Below are positions 52,324-62,904 of a DNA stretch of 64,000 nt, piece by piece. Made by a program: the position numbers and the translations under genes. Numbering within the stretch: position 1 is the stretch's first letter; the number at the start of each line of letters is the position of its first letter. This DNA comes from Phymatolithon calcareum (taxonomy: Eukaryota; Rhodophyta; Florideophyceae; Hapalidiales). Under the pieces are notes generated by a model. It saw only the letters and a program-made list of their open reading frames with translations, made no database searches and was not told where the DNA came from. Location: positions 186,001 through 250,000 of the forward strand of contig OZ345371.1 in assembly GCA_977006965.1 (NCBI GenBank), written 5' to 3'.

Positions 52324-54108
52324 AAGAGGAGTGCATCATATCTTCATCCGCACCTTTGCGCAATCGAGAGAGGATAGCACGCCGTCCCTGCTTTTACTTC
52401 TACTAAAGCAGAGTTCATTGCCCGCACCTGCCGTGGGGACAAATCGTCACGGATGACCCCGCGTCGTATCATGTCCGTAAGCGCCTGCACCACTGCGGCG
52501 GACTTAGACCACCGCAGTCAGTGTGAGAGCGGGATGAGTAGATGCGAGCTGTGGTAGTACAGCTAATGCTAACAGTATTCTGCTACCGCACTGTATCATA
52601 ATCGAAAACCAAGTGTATCTTTTTCCGTTTCGCGCCAAAATTAATTCATTCATACCACTTGAACACAGCCAGTCTGTATCTCCCGCTATTATACATTAAT
52701 GTCTTGATCAGTATCAGGCGAAAAACATGTATTTTCAGCATTTTAATTTTGGCCAATAAGTTCCTTTCGTTTCAAATTTCCTTAACTCTTGTTAGGAGCA
52801 AAATGCGAAGCGCTCTTCCCATTTAGCATTTTGCTGCTTAAACTTTGAGCTCTGCACGATTTTTCAAATGGCACTTTTTGGGATTAATTTTGTACATCAC
52901 TTCTAGGTAGAATGTATACCTTCTACCTAGAAGATATATATCTAAAAATGACAGTTAAAACTTTTGGGTGTGGGCCAAATAAAAAATTGTACGGCACGCA
53001 TAAAGAAGACAAAACAACACTGGTTTCGCAACTTTAGCGTTTTTTGAATTGCTAAGCACATCTTTAATATGAGAGCACAGTACATAAAGCATATTAGTTT
53101 ATATTCTTTTAGAAAAACGTAGAAAAGAACATCTGTTTTAAATTTAACTGCTCTCCCCGCTGCTGAGCTATGCCATTCTAAAGATTTGAGAAAGCTATAA
53201 ATTGAAGCCTTTATGTGGGGTTTGAAACGCACAAGTTGGCACTCTGGGTTTGGTCGGGTTGTTCCCTGGCGGAAAGCAAGGGCGGTGCGAAGCGCCGACC
53301 TTTATAGAAAAAACAATGGATCAAAGATGACTTGGCAGTATGTAAGCAGCGGTTCTAGGGTTTGCCCTTGGTGATCCTTCATAGTGTAAGTACGCATCGA
53401 AACCTATGGTACTGTAATGACTGTAATGCTATCTGTAATGGCTTGCTGTAAATGCAAGCTGTAATGACAATTTGAAGGGAGCTATTTGTATAGGAGTATG
53501 ATAGTGGCGTTGGACGCCAGACTTTAGCACAATCGCTCCTAATCTACAGCAACAAGAAAGTTACGTAAATCAAATTTGAATATCCCCAATGAGGATCCAT
53601 TCTGTTCTTTTCATAAATTTAGAGGTATCATATGTGGGATTCACTTTGAATCTATCTTTTCCCAAACTTTCATACAAATATATGCGATATTTACAAAATA
53701 TTTCTAAATACCTATGATAATTTCATGTAATGCTACTTCTCTCTCTTCCATGTCTCTGTGTAGTTCCAGTCCAAAACCCGACCGCGACGATGTCTCGCAC
53801 CGGCTTTGCCGTCTCTGCTTCGGTTTTTGCTGAACTTGTCCAGACGCTCCGGGCATGCCCTAGGGCAACAAGACCGCTCGCCTTCGATCGGCCATTTAGG
53901 GCTATGTTCCGGCGACACCCACTGATTGCTCTCTTCTGTGGTTGTCATTAGGAGGCCGAATTCCGTCCGTAATTAAGCCGGTGCACTTTCTTTGGGCGCT
54001 TTCATTCTTAAAACTATACGCGAGTGAGAACGTAAACAGCTCTATTTTCGCTGTTGATGAGAACACTTTTAGAAATGGCAGTAGATCATTGTAAAGCTGC
54101 TGGAAATT
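52324..54108. other. AT-rich interior without a recognised gene
   Basis: Contains a perfect hairpin at 52901-52932 (arms TTCTAGGTAGAA and TTCTACCTAGAA, 8-bp loop). Short frames near 53730-53950 on both strands have no support. Confidence 0.35.
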
Positions 54109-54670
54109 TTGCATGTGGTACGTGCAGATGGGCGGCTCCAGCGTCGTTTACAGTCTTACTTTTCAGTTATTTCTAACCTTGTTTTGAAGATTGATTGGGA
54201 GCCTCGAAGCAATGGTAGCACTTTAAATAATTGTTACGCATGTGTGGACGGCACTGACTGCCGCATTTGCGAATCAGTGCCGTTTAGTTCGAAATGGTTT
54301 TCCCATAAATTTAAAAGACCGAGGCTTCGCTACGAGGTTTCTGTGGCAAATAAAAGCGGCTCGATTGTGTGTGTCAACGGTCCGATTCCGTGCAGGGCAT
54401 TCCCTGACATTAGGATTTTTCGCTTGGGCATGAAGCATGCCCTTGACCATGGGGAGAAGGCCCCCCGCCGTTGGACACCCATATCGCAAATTGTACGCCA
54501 CACTACGAGCTCGGCAGGAGACAGTGAAGGAGCGCTTGAAAATTTTTCGTGTTCTTTCTGATACATTTCGCCACGATCTGTCTTTGGATTCATTCTGCTT
54601 CCATGCAGTGGCCAATGTACCTTACGTTATGCAACAAGCTAGCGATCCTCTGTTCAAGGTTATTTTTTGA
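54109..54670 (+). pseudogene. Harbinger/IS5-like DDE transposase, C-terminal half, frameshifted
   Basis: CVDGTDCRICESVPFSSKWF, then HKFKRPRLRYEVSVANKSG, VCVNGPIP and DIRIFRLGMKHAL give the first two catalytic Asp blocks (DGTD and the D of PDIRIFR). After a frame change near 54440 the reading resumes as ARQETVKERLKIFRVLSDTF and VMQQASDPLFKVIF, the usual C-terminal end of this family. The stretch with the usual ADKGY block and third acidic residue is missing. The start at 54109 is only where the frame opens, and the N-terminal helix-turn-helix is not seen. The stop lies 180 bp inside the right end of the enclosing element. Confidence 0.65.
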
Positions 54671-55008
54671 ATAACTGACTGCCGTCCATGAACTTTAGTA
54701 TCATTCATATTTTCGAAATTCATTTTCAACTTCAAAATTTGACTCGGAACAACTACAATACTGCAGCGAATACACAGTGCTCGCACAGAATCGTACAAAT
54801 TAACTCAGGTGAAAACTTTATAGCAACCCGCAAAAAAGGTGCTTTGGTGATATTTCCCGCACCCCCCTGAACATAGGCGTCCTTTTCGATTTGCTTGGTA
54901 ATCGTCGCTTTCTTGAGTATCTATCGGAAGTTAGGGTACTCTATTGACTGTAATATTATATGGAATGCGTTTCTGTAATGCAAGATGTATCATGATTAAA
55001 GAATGGAT

Positions 55009-56615
55009 CCAGTGTCTATTTGACGAACCCCCTCAATTGAGGGGCGTTTTAAAAGCTCAAAAAAGTTTGTAAAAAGAATGCGGAACGGGTCATTCGCGCC
55101 ACATTTAGTAAGGCGGAGTCGTGCTCTGCGTGAGGAGTACCGGAACTAATAGGATATAAGAGCTTCGCTCGGCTCTGGAAACGAAAATGTGCTGGTCAAT
55201 TACAAGAATCACATCCACCATGCCACGAGAAAAAGAGACCCGCGCCGAGTGGTCGGTGCACCCGTATACTCAAAAGCAACGTCTGTAACCAGTCTCGCAG
55301 AGTGCTGCAGACTATATGGGGCCTTGTCCAAGTCGAAAAAGGTGAACGGCACAGCTCAAGAGGTACTTGTGGACGAAATTAACGGTCGCGCGGGCACATC
55401 ACTTCGCGTGAAATGGGTACTAGTTTGGCAACCGGTAATGAAGACTAAGACTTCGACAGTTAAGATTGTTAGCATCAAGGCAGGGAGCGCTGGCGATGAT
55501 ATTTCAGTCGCTCAGCAGCTTGAACCAAACCAGCAGCGGCAAAGCGCGTCAACGCCAAGGCCCGCTTAAAGTACTCACCTGCGCCAATCTTTATCGCGAA
55601 ACGCCAGCTCAATGGCTCCAGTGGAAACCAAAAGCTCTTCAAAAGTCCTCAAAAGCTCGGAAGAAACTCTCAGAAGCGTTGAACGACCTCGCCCTGGCTC
55701 TCCGTTTGGGTCTAAAGTTCATTGGAGTCATCAAAACGGCGACGAAAAAGTATCCCATGGATTATCTGTCAAGAATGGAGCTTTCGGAAAGGTGTGTCTC
55801 TACGGTTCGAAAATCTTTGAATGGTGAGCCTTCCATGATGGCGGCTATGTGGGTTGACAGAGAACGGCGATATTTTATTTCGACACTCTCTACGACCATG
55901 GAAGGTAAGCCGTACAATCGTGTTCGCTGGCGTCAGCTTGACAATGGACCTTCTCGTGTGGAACTCTCCGTGCCCCAGCCTGAAGTATGCGAGACATATT
56001 ACTCTGCGTGCGCGCAAATCGACAGGCACAATCGATGTCGACAAGATGGTTTGGACATAGAGAAGAAAGTACGCACCCACGACTGGCCATTTCGAGTGAG
56101 CACATCACTTCTGTCAATCTGCGTGGTTGATAGCTGGCTTCTGTTCTCTGGTGCTCATCCAGAGTCGCAGGACCACATAACGCAGAGAAGATATTATGAA
56201 GTACTGGCTCAGCAACTTATCGATAACTCCTTCGATGCGCGCAATAAGCGTCGACGTTCAGTTACTCCTGAACGTTCACTAACCTCTGGGAGTGGTGTTG
56301 GAACCCACTTAACGCCGACGACAAAGAAAAGGAAAACCGCGAACGGCATGATGACTACTTTTGCTGTGCAAAACAACTGCAGAGTGTGCAAAGTCAAGCA
56401 GACAACTCTTGTGTGCTCATCATGTAATAGGCTCGACGGTGCAGCACTATATGTTTGCGGTACTTCTACTCGTAGGAACTGTTTCGCTAAGCATGTTGAA
56501 GATATCCATGAGCTGGACGCATTCGATGCGACCGATAGTGAGTAGATGTGTGTGCAAAAATTATATAAATCTCATTCCCTCAGTTGAGGGAAAATTTCCG
56601 TCAAATAGACACTAG
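55009..56615 (+). mobile_element. piggyBac-like element copy 3, both ends present
   Basis: The left end CCAGTGTCTATTTGACG and right end CGTCAAATAGACACTAG are terminal inverted repeats, each followed inward by a CTCAATTGAGG or CTCAGTTGAGG palindrome. It encodes the N-terminal module (55189-55569) and a transposase C-terminal half (55466-56545). Internal deletion has removed the first catalytic region. It lies 2 bp from copy 4. Confidence 0.7.
55466..56545 (+). CDS. piggyBac-like transposase, internally deleted
   Basis: This 359-codon frame (no clear initiator) begins with the module NLYRETPAQWLQ and then passes directly into RWRQLDNGPSRVELSVPQPE and YYSACAQIDRHNRCRQDG. The latter resembles the Y-N-x-x-M-G-G-V-D-x-x-D-Q block, the last catalytic region of piggyBac enzymes. 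It is followed by the TSLLSICVVDSWLLF helix. The C-terminus has a Cys/His domain (CRVCKVKQTTLVCSSC, then CGTSTRRNCFAKHVEDIH) like the piggyBac C-terminal zinc-binding region that contacts transposon ends. Compared with copy 2, the block before the first catalytic Asp is lost at about residue 75. The product could still bind DNA and interfere with active transposase, which is inference. Confidence 0.6.
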   Translation: MLASRQGALAMIFQSLSSLNQTSSGKARQRQGPLKVLTCANLYRETPAQWLQWKPKALQKSSKARKKLSEALNDLALALRLGLKFIGVIKTATKKYPMDYLSRMELSERCVSTVRKSLNGEPSMMAAMWVDRERRYFISTLSTTMEGKPYNRVRWRQLDNGPSRVELSVPQPEVCETYYSACAQIDRHNRCRQDGLDIEKKVRTHDWPFRVSTSLLSICVVDSWLLFSGAHPESQDHITQRRYYEVLAQQLIDNSFDARNKRRRSVTPERSLTSGSGVGTHLTPTTKKRKTANGMMTTFAVQNNCRVCKVKQTTLVCSSCNRLDGAALYVCGTSTRRNCFAKHVEDIHELDAFDATDSE

Positions 56616-56617
56616 GT

Positions 56618-58548
56618 CTAGTGTCTATGTGTCGAACGTCCTCAATTGAGGACCGATTCAAAGGCTCAAAAACGTTAGTAAATCGAACGCAGAACGGATT
56701 ATTCGCACCATTATTGGAAAGCCGGACTTGTATAGTGGGTGAGGAGTACCATAAATAATACCTTAAAATCTCTTCGTTCTGCGCTAGCAACGAAAATAGA
56801 GTGGTCACCTTGAAGTACCAGACCCGCCATGTCACGAGAAAAAGTCCGGCCCCGCGTGGTCGGTACATCCGTACACACAAGGAAACATCGGTGACCGGTC
56901 TTGCAGAGTGCTGCAGACAATATGGAGCCTTTTCCAACTGAAAAAGTGTAAGTGGTACGGTTCAGGAGGTACCCGAGGAAAACTCAATGGTCGCGTGAGC
57001 ATATCACTTCGGGTAAAATGTGTCACAGTTTGGCATTCGCGGAAGAAGACTAACTTTAAGAGAGTCAATCTGCTCAACGTCAAGATAGGGGACACTGACT
57101 ATGGCATTGCAGAAGCTCACCATCTTGAACGGAGCCAACACCGGCAAAGCGCAATACCAACTCAGGACTGCTTACAGTAATTATCCTCGCCCATCTTCAT
57201 CGCGAACCGCCAGTTTACTGTCCAGAGTCGCAATTAGAAGCTCTTCAGAAGGACACAAATCTTCGATAAAACCTTAAGCAGCTCTAAATCCCTCTTTTGG
57301 GCTCTCTATCTCCTAGGTCTTGAAGGTCTCTCGGGACTAAACATCTCAAAGCCTGATGTCGTCTCACCTGACGACGAGTCGAACACTGTCGCTTACGGGG
57401 AGACATGGTACGAGCGCCAAGCTCTAGGACCGTATCGGGTTTGAGTTTCCTCTAAGTTCTGAGAACTTCGCACTCTAACTGGAGATTTGTTATCCGAAAA
57501 TGACGGTAGTGGTATTCAGACGAAGTACGATTGCGTCATAAAGATGTTTCCCCACGTTCGCCTGCGAAAATTTTGCTATTTGGGCGTCCGATAAGCTGAG
57601 AATAATTGGACAACAAGAGACTACAGTGACAGAGCTGATTGAGTTTTTCGGAATACTCGTCCTCATGGCAAGAGTTGAGCTCAGAGCCAGGAGCAATTTT
57701 GGAGGACAACAAGGCCAAAGAACTATCTCTTCGCTCCTTCTTCTTCAAATACTGGTAAGCCGTTCGCCGAATACCTCCAGTGAATTTCATTTAGTGCGCA
57801 ACCAAGTGAAACAAGTAGTCTGTGCAGCACCGATTCTGTCGATGCCATAACTGACCACAGAAAGCGCACTGTGCCTCCGTCGGACCTGATTTGCGTACAT
57901 GAGTCTATATCCCATTGGCATGGGAACGGAGATCACTAGCCGGAGAACGGTTGTGAGATACAGCACTCAGCGAGTGGAAGAAGTGCGATAATGCTGCACA
58001 TTCAACAAGTGCGACTATATTTCATAGGGGTCATCAAACTCTTCTGGCAATTTGCGTGATTGCTAGATGATTTTTATTCTCTGGTGCCCATCCAGAGGGT
58101 CAGGAGCACATGACGCAGTGAAGGTATTGTCAAGTGCCGTTCGAACAACTCATCGATAACACATTTGCCACGCGCATTACTCGCCGACGCTTAGTCGCTA
58201 AAGAACGTACATTTGCATTCGGGAGCGGTGTTAGAACCCTCTTAACTCCCAACAAAAAGAAAAGGAGGACTGAGGATATCATGGTGACTACTTGTGCTGT
58301 TCAAAACAACTGCATAGTTGGGAAAATCAAGACAACGACCCTCTTTTGCTCATACTGTAATAGGCGTGAAAGTGCCATACTATATATTTGCGGCGCTTCT
58401 ACTGTCAGGAACTGTTTCGCTAAGCACGTTGAAGACATTCATGAGCTTGACGCTTCTGACGAGCCTGAGACTGAGTAGCTTTCGTTTCCAAAAAGTAAAG
58501 GATTTTCAGTCCTCAATTGAGGAAAAAATCCCGGTACATAGACACTAG
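56618..58548 (+). mobile_element. piggyBac-like element copy 4, both ends present, coding part decayed
   Basis: Left end CTAGTGTCTATGTGTCG and right end CTAGTGTCTATGTACCG (read inward), each with a CTCAATTGAGG palindrome. Coding remnants are the N-terminal module (56908-57180), a TELIEFFGILVLMARVEL block (57626) and the C-terminal Cys/His domain (58134-58478, CGASTVRNCFAKHVEDIH). Frameshifts and stops separate them. Confidence 0.7.
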
Positions 58549-58844
58549 AGGTATGCGGGAGTATAATTGTTCTGTGGAACATCACAGGAACGTATAGAAA
58601 TAAACTTGTCAAAACAGAGCAAATTTTATTTCGTGTGCCACTCTCTCTGCATTTGCTCCTTGTCGAAAGTATCATATTCATCATCGCAGGTCATGAGGTC
58701 GATTATCATGAAGTGAGCGGCTTTGTCGATTTGTTTTCGGTTCGTCTCGACATTTTTGTGGATGTTCGGCCTCCCGCGTGTATGCGAGAAGTGACCAGTG
58801 TTTCCGCACTAGGAGCAGAGACAGGCCCTCATTTCGGACGGCAA

Positions 58845-59117
58845 TTAGGGCTTCTTGCGCTTGGGGCTCGACTTAGCGACAAGGTCAAACGGCAATAAAT
58901 CATCCTGTATTAGCTGGTCACCAATGACTGCAACACGCATGATGAGGCCCCCATGCTGCTTGGCCCGCGTTCTCAACATCCGCACGTCTCCGAACCAATG
59001 TTTGTTCGACGGGTCGAACGCGATCCTGCAGACGAATGCGAGGATTTGCATTGAGTGCTTTGCATAACGGTTGAGTAGTGCGATGATAAGCGTCTGCCTT
59101 GGTTTTGCTGTACTCAA
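58845..59117 (-). CDS. Hypothetical 90-residue frame
   Basis: A minus-strand frame with no ATG at its start. It ends with a basic nuclear-signal-like tail, KSSPKRKKP. A second frame, one base over, starts with ATG at 59125-59127. It could be the end of a decayed gene. No family is recognised. Confidence 0.2.
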   Translation of the reverse strand: MSTAKPRQTLIIALLNRYAKHSMQILAFVCRIAFDPSNKHWFGDVRMLRTRAKQHGGLIMRVAVIGDQLIQDDLLPFDLVAKSSPKRKKP

Positions 59118-59127
59118 TGTTGCTCAT

Positions 59128-59635
59128 GTACTGGCGAACTGAGTTTTATCTAGGGCTAGCTCACGCATATCATAACAAGTAGTAGTTTTGGCTAGGGCGT
59201 GCGTATTTAGCGAATTATCCCCACGTTCCGTCCATTGTCCATTTATCGAATATTTCATCAATCTATATTATTATATATCAATGATATTTTGGAAAAAGTC
59301 TGATATCCGTTGATAAGGCTACATCTGGGTTGATATCTGATATTTAGTTGATATCGAAATATCGATGCTTCCTAAAATCCTAAAACGAGATCGGGGTGCA
59401 CGTTACACGTGTGCAATGCCTATTGGCGTGATGCCGCCGTCGTCCTGAGCCTCTTAAAAATCAGCTCATCAAAACTATTAACCAAAATAAGTAAAATTAT
59501 ACGGTCCTTCGGCATGACTGAAAGCGGTCGGCATCCAAAGCAACTTTGCCTGCGCGCGTCCAGATCGCTTGAACCGCTGGTGTCTTCTCTTTCACGCCAC
59601 TTTCCTCGCGCACAGTTGAAATTTGCGTCGAAATC
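59128..59635. other. GATATC-rich DNA and RPS18 promoter region
   Basis: Bases 59245-59370 are rich in TTGATATC and related words, like 23340-23700. The RPS18 promoter must lie in 59400-59635. A pyrimidine-rich CTTCTCTTTCACGCC (59584-59598) precedes the ATG, similar to the pyrimidine-rich 5' ends often found on ribosomal-protein mRNAs. Confidence 0.4.
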
Positions 59636-60100
59636 ATGGCGGTTGTGATGCAAGGGGAAGACTTCCAGCACATCTTGCGTGTGCTAAACACCAACATCGA
59701 CGGTCGCAAGAAGATAATGTTTGCGCTGACATCAATCAAGGGTGTCGGACGTCGTTTCTCCAACATGGTGTTGAAGAAAGCAGATGTCGACCTGACCAAG
59801 CGGGCAGGATCCGTGACAAACGAGGAAATCGATCGAATTGTCACCATCATCCAAAATCCCCGTCAATTCAAGATTCCCGACTACTTTCTCAACAGGCAGA
59901 AGGATTTCAAGGATGGGAAGTACACGCAGTTGATTGCAAATCAATTGGACTTCAAGTTGCGCGAGGACCTCGACCGTCTGCGTAAGATGCGATCACACAG
60001 GGGCATGCGACATTACTTCGGATTGCGTGTGCGTGGACAGCACACCAAAACCACCGGCCGCCGCGGTAAAACCGTCGGTGTGTCGAAGAAGAAGGCGTAA
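59636..60100 (+). CDS. RPS18: 40S ribosomal protein S18 (uS13)
   Basis: Complete, intronless, 154 residues, close to the usual 152-153. uS13 sits in the head of the small subunit and contacts the P-site tRNA and the large subunit. Family blocks are visible throughout: [16 protein letters not shown] (9-24), [20 protein letters not shown] (30-49), [64 protein letters not shown] and the basic tail [12 protein letters not shown]. The start is chosen because the first Met is followed by the expected N-terminus. In plants and animals this gene has introns, so its intronless state here supports a compact-gene eukaryote such as a red alga. It stands alone without a co-directional neighbour. Confidence 0.97.
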   Translation: MAVVMQGEDFQHILRVLNTNIDGRKKIMFALTSIKGVGRRFSNMVLKKADVDLTKRAGSVTNEEIDRIVTIIQNPRQFKIPDYFLNRQKDFKDGKYTQLIANQLDFKLREDLDRLRKMRSHRGMRHYFGLRVRGQHTKTTGRRGKTVGVSKKKA

Positions 60101-61322
60101 CTGTCGTGCGTCGACCTGCGAATCATCGCTTCTGTCATGTCGCATTTCTCGCGTGTTTATTATATTTACTTTTCGCAATCGACGCTCGCATCTGCTCGAG
60201 CCAAACTTGTACTCTTTGGCATCTCTATAGATTCAAAATAAAGCCGACACCGGCCCAGATCGTGCTTGACTTATCGGTCTTCAGCCTCCGTAGATTACAT
60301 ATGCTTCTATTTCCGCCCGATGCGACTACTTCACGTCCTCAACAGCCGTTCCCCATTATTCAGGTTCCCAGCGACTCCATACCGTTGTGCAAACCCCTCA
60401 TCTCACATTCCCTCATCCTGGAAACCGCATCTCCACCTCCGCGCTCTTGCCACCAAATGAAATCACGTTTCGCGCACCCTCATAATTCGGCTTGGCGTCT
60501 GAACGCAGAAGCAACTGCTTGTCCGTTGTCGCCTCGCGAAGCAACGCCATCCCTGGTTACCTCCGCAACCTCTGTGCACGAAACAAGCGGCGTCCGCTGC
60601 CATCTGCGGTTTTGACTTTGAAAGGCAATTTACCAGAGTACCACAATAGCGTAATCGAGGAAGCAACCCTCAGCAATTGACCGCGTACTGCTCTCATCAA
60701 CAACCACATCAAGCATCATGTTTGACTCACCGCACTAGCCGAGGACGGTCGCACTGCTGGTGTTCACATCCGTGCTCAATCAATGAGTCGTTGAACGCAT
60801 CGCAATCTCCTGTCTTGTAACTTCGGAAGCTCCGCCGGCACTGCGGAGACGTTTCAGTAACTCCTGCATATCAAGACCACGAGCTTGAACAATTCACCAA
60901 GCTAGCTGAAGACGGCACATCAGCGTCGATAACGGAAAAGAGGAGCTGTTGCGTTCTCGCACGCAATGTGACTCTTCACTCCATCGCAGAACAAGGGGGG
61001 GTCGCGTGCATTGGCGCTGCATAGGCGTTGATTCGTCGCTCGTAATGCCTCGGTGATGTGACATGACGACACTCCGCAATCAGTGCGACAGAATTGCATT
61101 ATTTTAGCAGTTTCCCAATCAATTGTTATTCGAAAGTGGCATGCTTTGGAACAACAGAGGTATGAACATTGTCTGTATGTCTTGGTGTACTCGAAAATCG
61201 CATGGGAAATGCATGCATGCAATTTGATCCACAAGGTGCGAATTTTTGCGAACAAGGAGAGATAAGGCCAGAAGGTATCCTACTGCTTGACTGCACTGCA
61301 TGAGGGGCTGTGTGGGAAATTC
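60101..61322. other. 3' flank of RPS18 and unassigned sequence
   Basis: AATAAA at 60237-60242 is a plausible polyadenylation signal for RPS18. A 169-codon plus-strand frame at 60106-60615 starts 3 bp after the RPS18 stop and is not supported. Nothing else is recognised. Confidence 0.35.
60237..60242 (+). terminator. Candidate polyadenylation signal of RPS18
   Basis: AATAAA, 137 bp after the stop codon, in an AT-rich context. Confidence 0.4.
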
Positions 61323-61337
61323 ACCCACCGGATGTAC

Positions 61338-61822
61338 AATGATGATGATTGCTTTTATTCCCCTAAGAGGCTAGCACGTCTAGAAGACTTCATTTGATTC
61401 CACTTGCTGAGGTCGAGGGCGTTTGTTATGACCGATTCGATATCTTGGTTTAGTATATCGCCAAGGAGAGAGACGTATTTTCCGGGTACGCATTGTAGTA
61501 GTATCCTGCGAACGAGCCTATTCTTATCCATGCGTAGAACATATCCTAACCATCCCCAGCGATGGTCCTTAATCCATTTTATCACCGGCATAGAGAGCTC
61601 TTTTGCTTCTTCGGCTATCGTTGTTTTGGTCATAGCGGCCAGCATTGTCAATACGGTACCGTTCAGTTTTTTCAGGATTGGTTTCATAAGATTTGAGTAG
61701 TTCGCCTGAGAGCGCTTCTTGACGTCTTCTCCGCCTGCAGCTCTCCCTCGTGGAGAGCCCGTCCGCAGCGACCGGGCGGCTCCATGATCCTTCGAATTGA
61801 AAGACCATGGATTCAAGATCTA
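61338..61822 (-). mobile_element. LINE-derived insertion with 15-bp target duplication
   Basis: ACCCACCGGATGTAC (61323-61337) and ACCCACCGGATTTAC (61823-61837) flank the element. On the minus strand it starts AGATCTTGAATCC and ends GGAATAAAAGCA followed by ATCATC repeats. Its 153-codon frame (61355-61816) ends in KWIKDHRWGWLGYVLRMDKN and VRRILLQCVPG, the conserved RRWLGHVLRM-type block at the C-terminus of LINE reverse transcriptases. Its 5' start is shared with the fragment at 32590, so the truncation point is fixed, as in a LINE-derived non-autonomous family. Confidence 0.7.
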
Positions 61823-61837
61823 CCCACCGGATTTACT

Positions 61838-62235
61838 GTACATGGGCTGTGACCTTCAGTCAATGCAAGTTCTTCATCCGGAGAAACGTTGGAGTTTTCA
61901 TTGGCAACAGGTGCCCGTCCTCACCACGTGCGCTACTTTTGGGGTTGCATTTATACTAAAAATGCTATTGTTCTCTGTCCATCCGAGACAGTTTCGAATG
62001 GAGCAGACGAAGTATTAACGATGGTTAATTGCACACAGGGACCGCATCCCCTGCAACTGGCTCTCTCACCTGAGCAGAGATTTTCGAGAGTTGCAAAGTC
62101 AAACAATACCCTGCCGTCGTCAACGGGACATGCAGTAGCTGCAGGATCATGTTTTGCCAAAAAATATGAGTGCTCGGACTAGCAGATTTAACGGTCGCTT
62201 CAACACGTGCAGGCGACTTCCTCTGCTACGCTTAT
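61838..62235. other. No gene recognised
   Basis: Only short frames. The last 14 bp (62222-62235) are the left target duplication of the next element. Confidence 0.3.
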
Positions 62236-62890
62236 ACGATCCGAGATGTCGCTAAACTCGCCCAAGGCGCCCCGGCGCAGACAAGACTGGGACGTCAGTA
62301 ACCCCCCTGCGTGGATCGCCGCGCGGCACAACAGATTCGGGAAGTCAGTAAACTCGCCCATAGCGCCTCGGCGCAGAGACGACTAGGGATGTCGCAAACT
62401 CCCCCGCGCGGATCGGCGGGCAGGCCGAGCGAGAGTAAGGCCCAAAGCGATGAACGGCAAGGACGATCCGGGATGTCGATAAACTCGCCCAAGGCGCTCC
62501 GACGCAGACAAGACTGGGGACGTCAGTAACCCCCCCCCCGCGTGGATCGCCACGCGGCATGACGGACCCGGGAAGTCGTTAAACTCGCCCATGGCGCTTC
62601 GGCGCAGAAACGACTCGGGACGTCGCAAACTCCCATGTGCGTACCGTCGCTCGTGAAGAGACGGTATACTCTGCGTGGTAGTAGAAGCGATATGATTTTC
62701 CCCCTCGTGATCTCTTCTGTGAGACCAGAGGTAGATTTTGGAGTTTTGCGGACTATGCCACTTTTTGCGAAATGGAGCTTTTTGGGTTCTGATTGAGTCG
62801 CCGTGGCTGGCTAGAAGTGTTGCCCCAAGCGTCAGCAGATGCGTTGGTAACACTATAATAAAATTTTCCTCTTCTTCTTCTTCTTCTTCT
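62236..62890 (+). mobile_element. 655-bp GC-rich retroelement with CTT tail and 14-bp target duplication
   Basis: TCTGCTACGCTTAT occurs at 62222-62235 and again at 62891-62904. The 5' part (62245 to about 62635) is a tandem array with a 227-bp period built of two roughly 114-bp sub-units around GTCG(C/T)TAAACTCGCCCA. The 3' part ends CAGCAGATGCGTTGGTAAC, a diverged ACTATAATAAAATTTT and (CTT)n. A second copy is at 10707-11272. No protein is encoded. The structure is that of a SINE or LINE-derived element, probably mobilised in trans. Confidence 0.8.
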
Positions 62891-62904
62891 TCTGCTACGC
62901 TTAT

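Larger units (their letters stand above)
50446..54871. mobile_element. Candidate 4.4-kb Harbinger-like DNA transposon
   Basis: The ends 50446-50468 and 54849-54871 are 23-bp inverted repeats with two mismatches around GTGCGGGAAATATC. Decayed transposase fragments lie inside on both strands (51748-52323 minus and 54109-54670 plus). A 4-bp ATAG on both flanks could be the target duplication but is not exact relative to the repeat ends. The AT-rich interior also includes the inverted GTCACTAAT array at 51350-51497, so another element may overlap. Confidence 0.5.

Noticed and set aside
60106-60615. 169-codon frame after RPS18
   Set aside because: It begins with GTG in the RPS18 3' flank, contains the likely polyadenylation signal, and has no motif.
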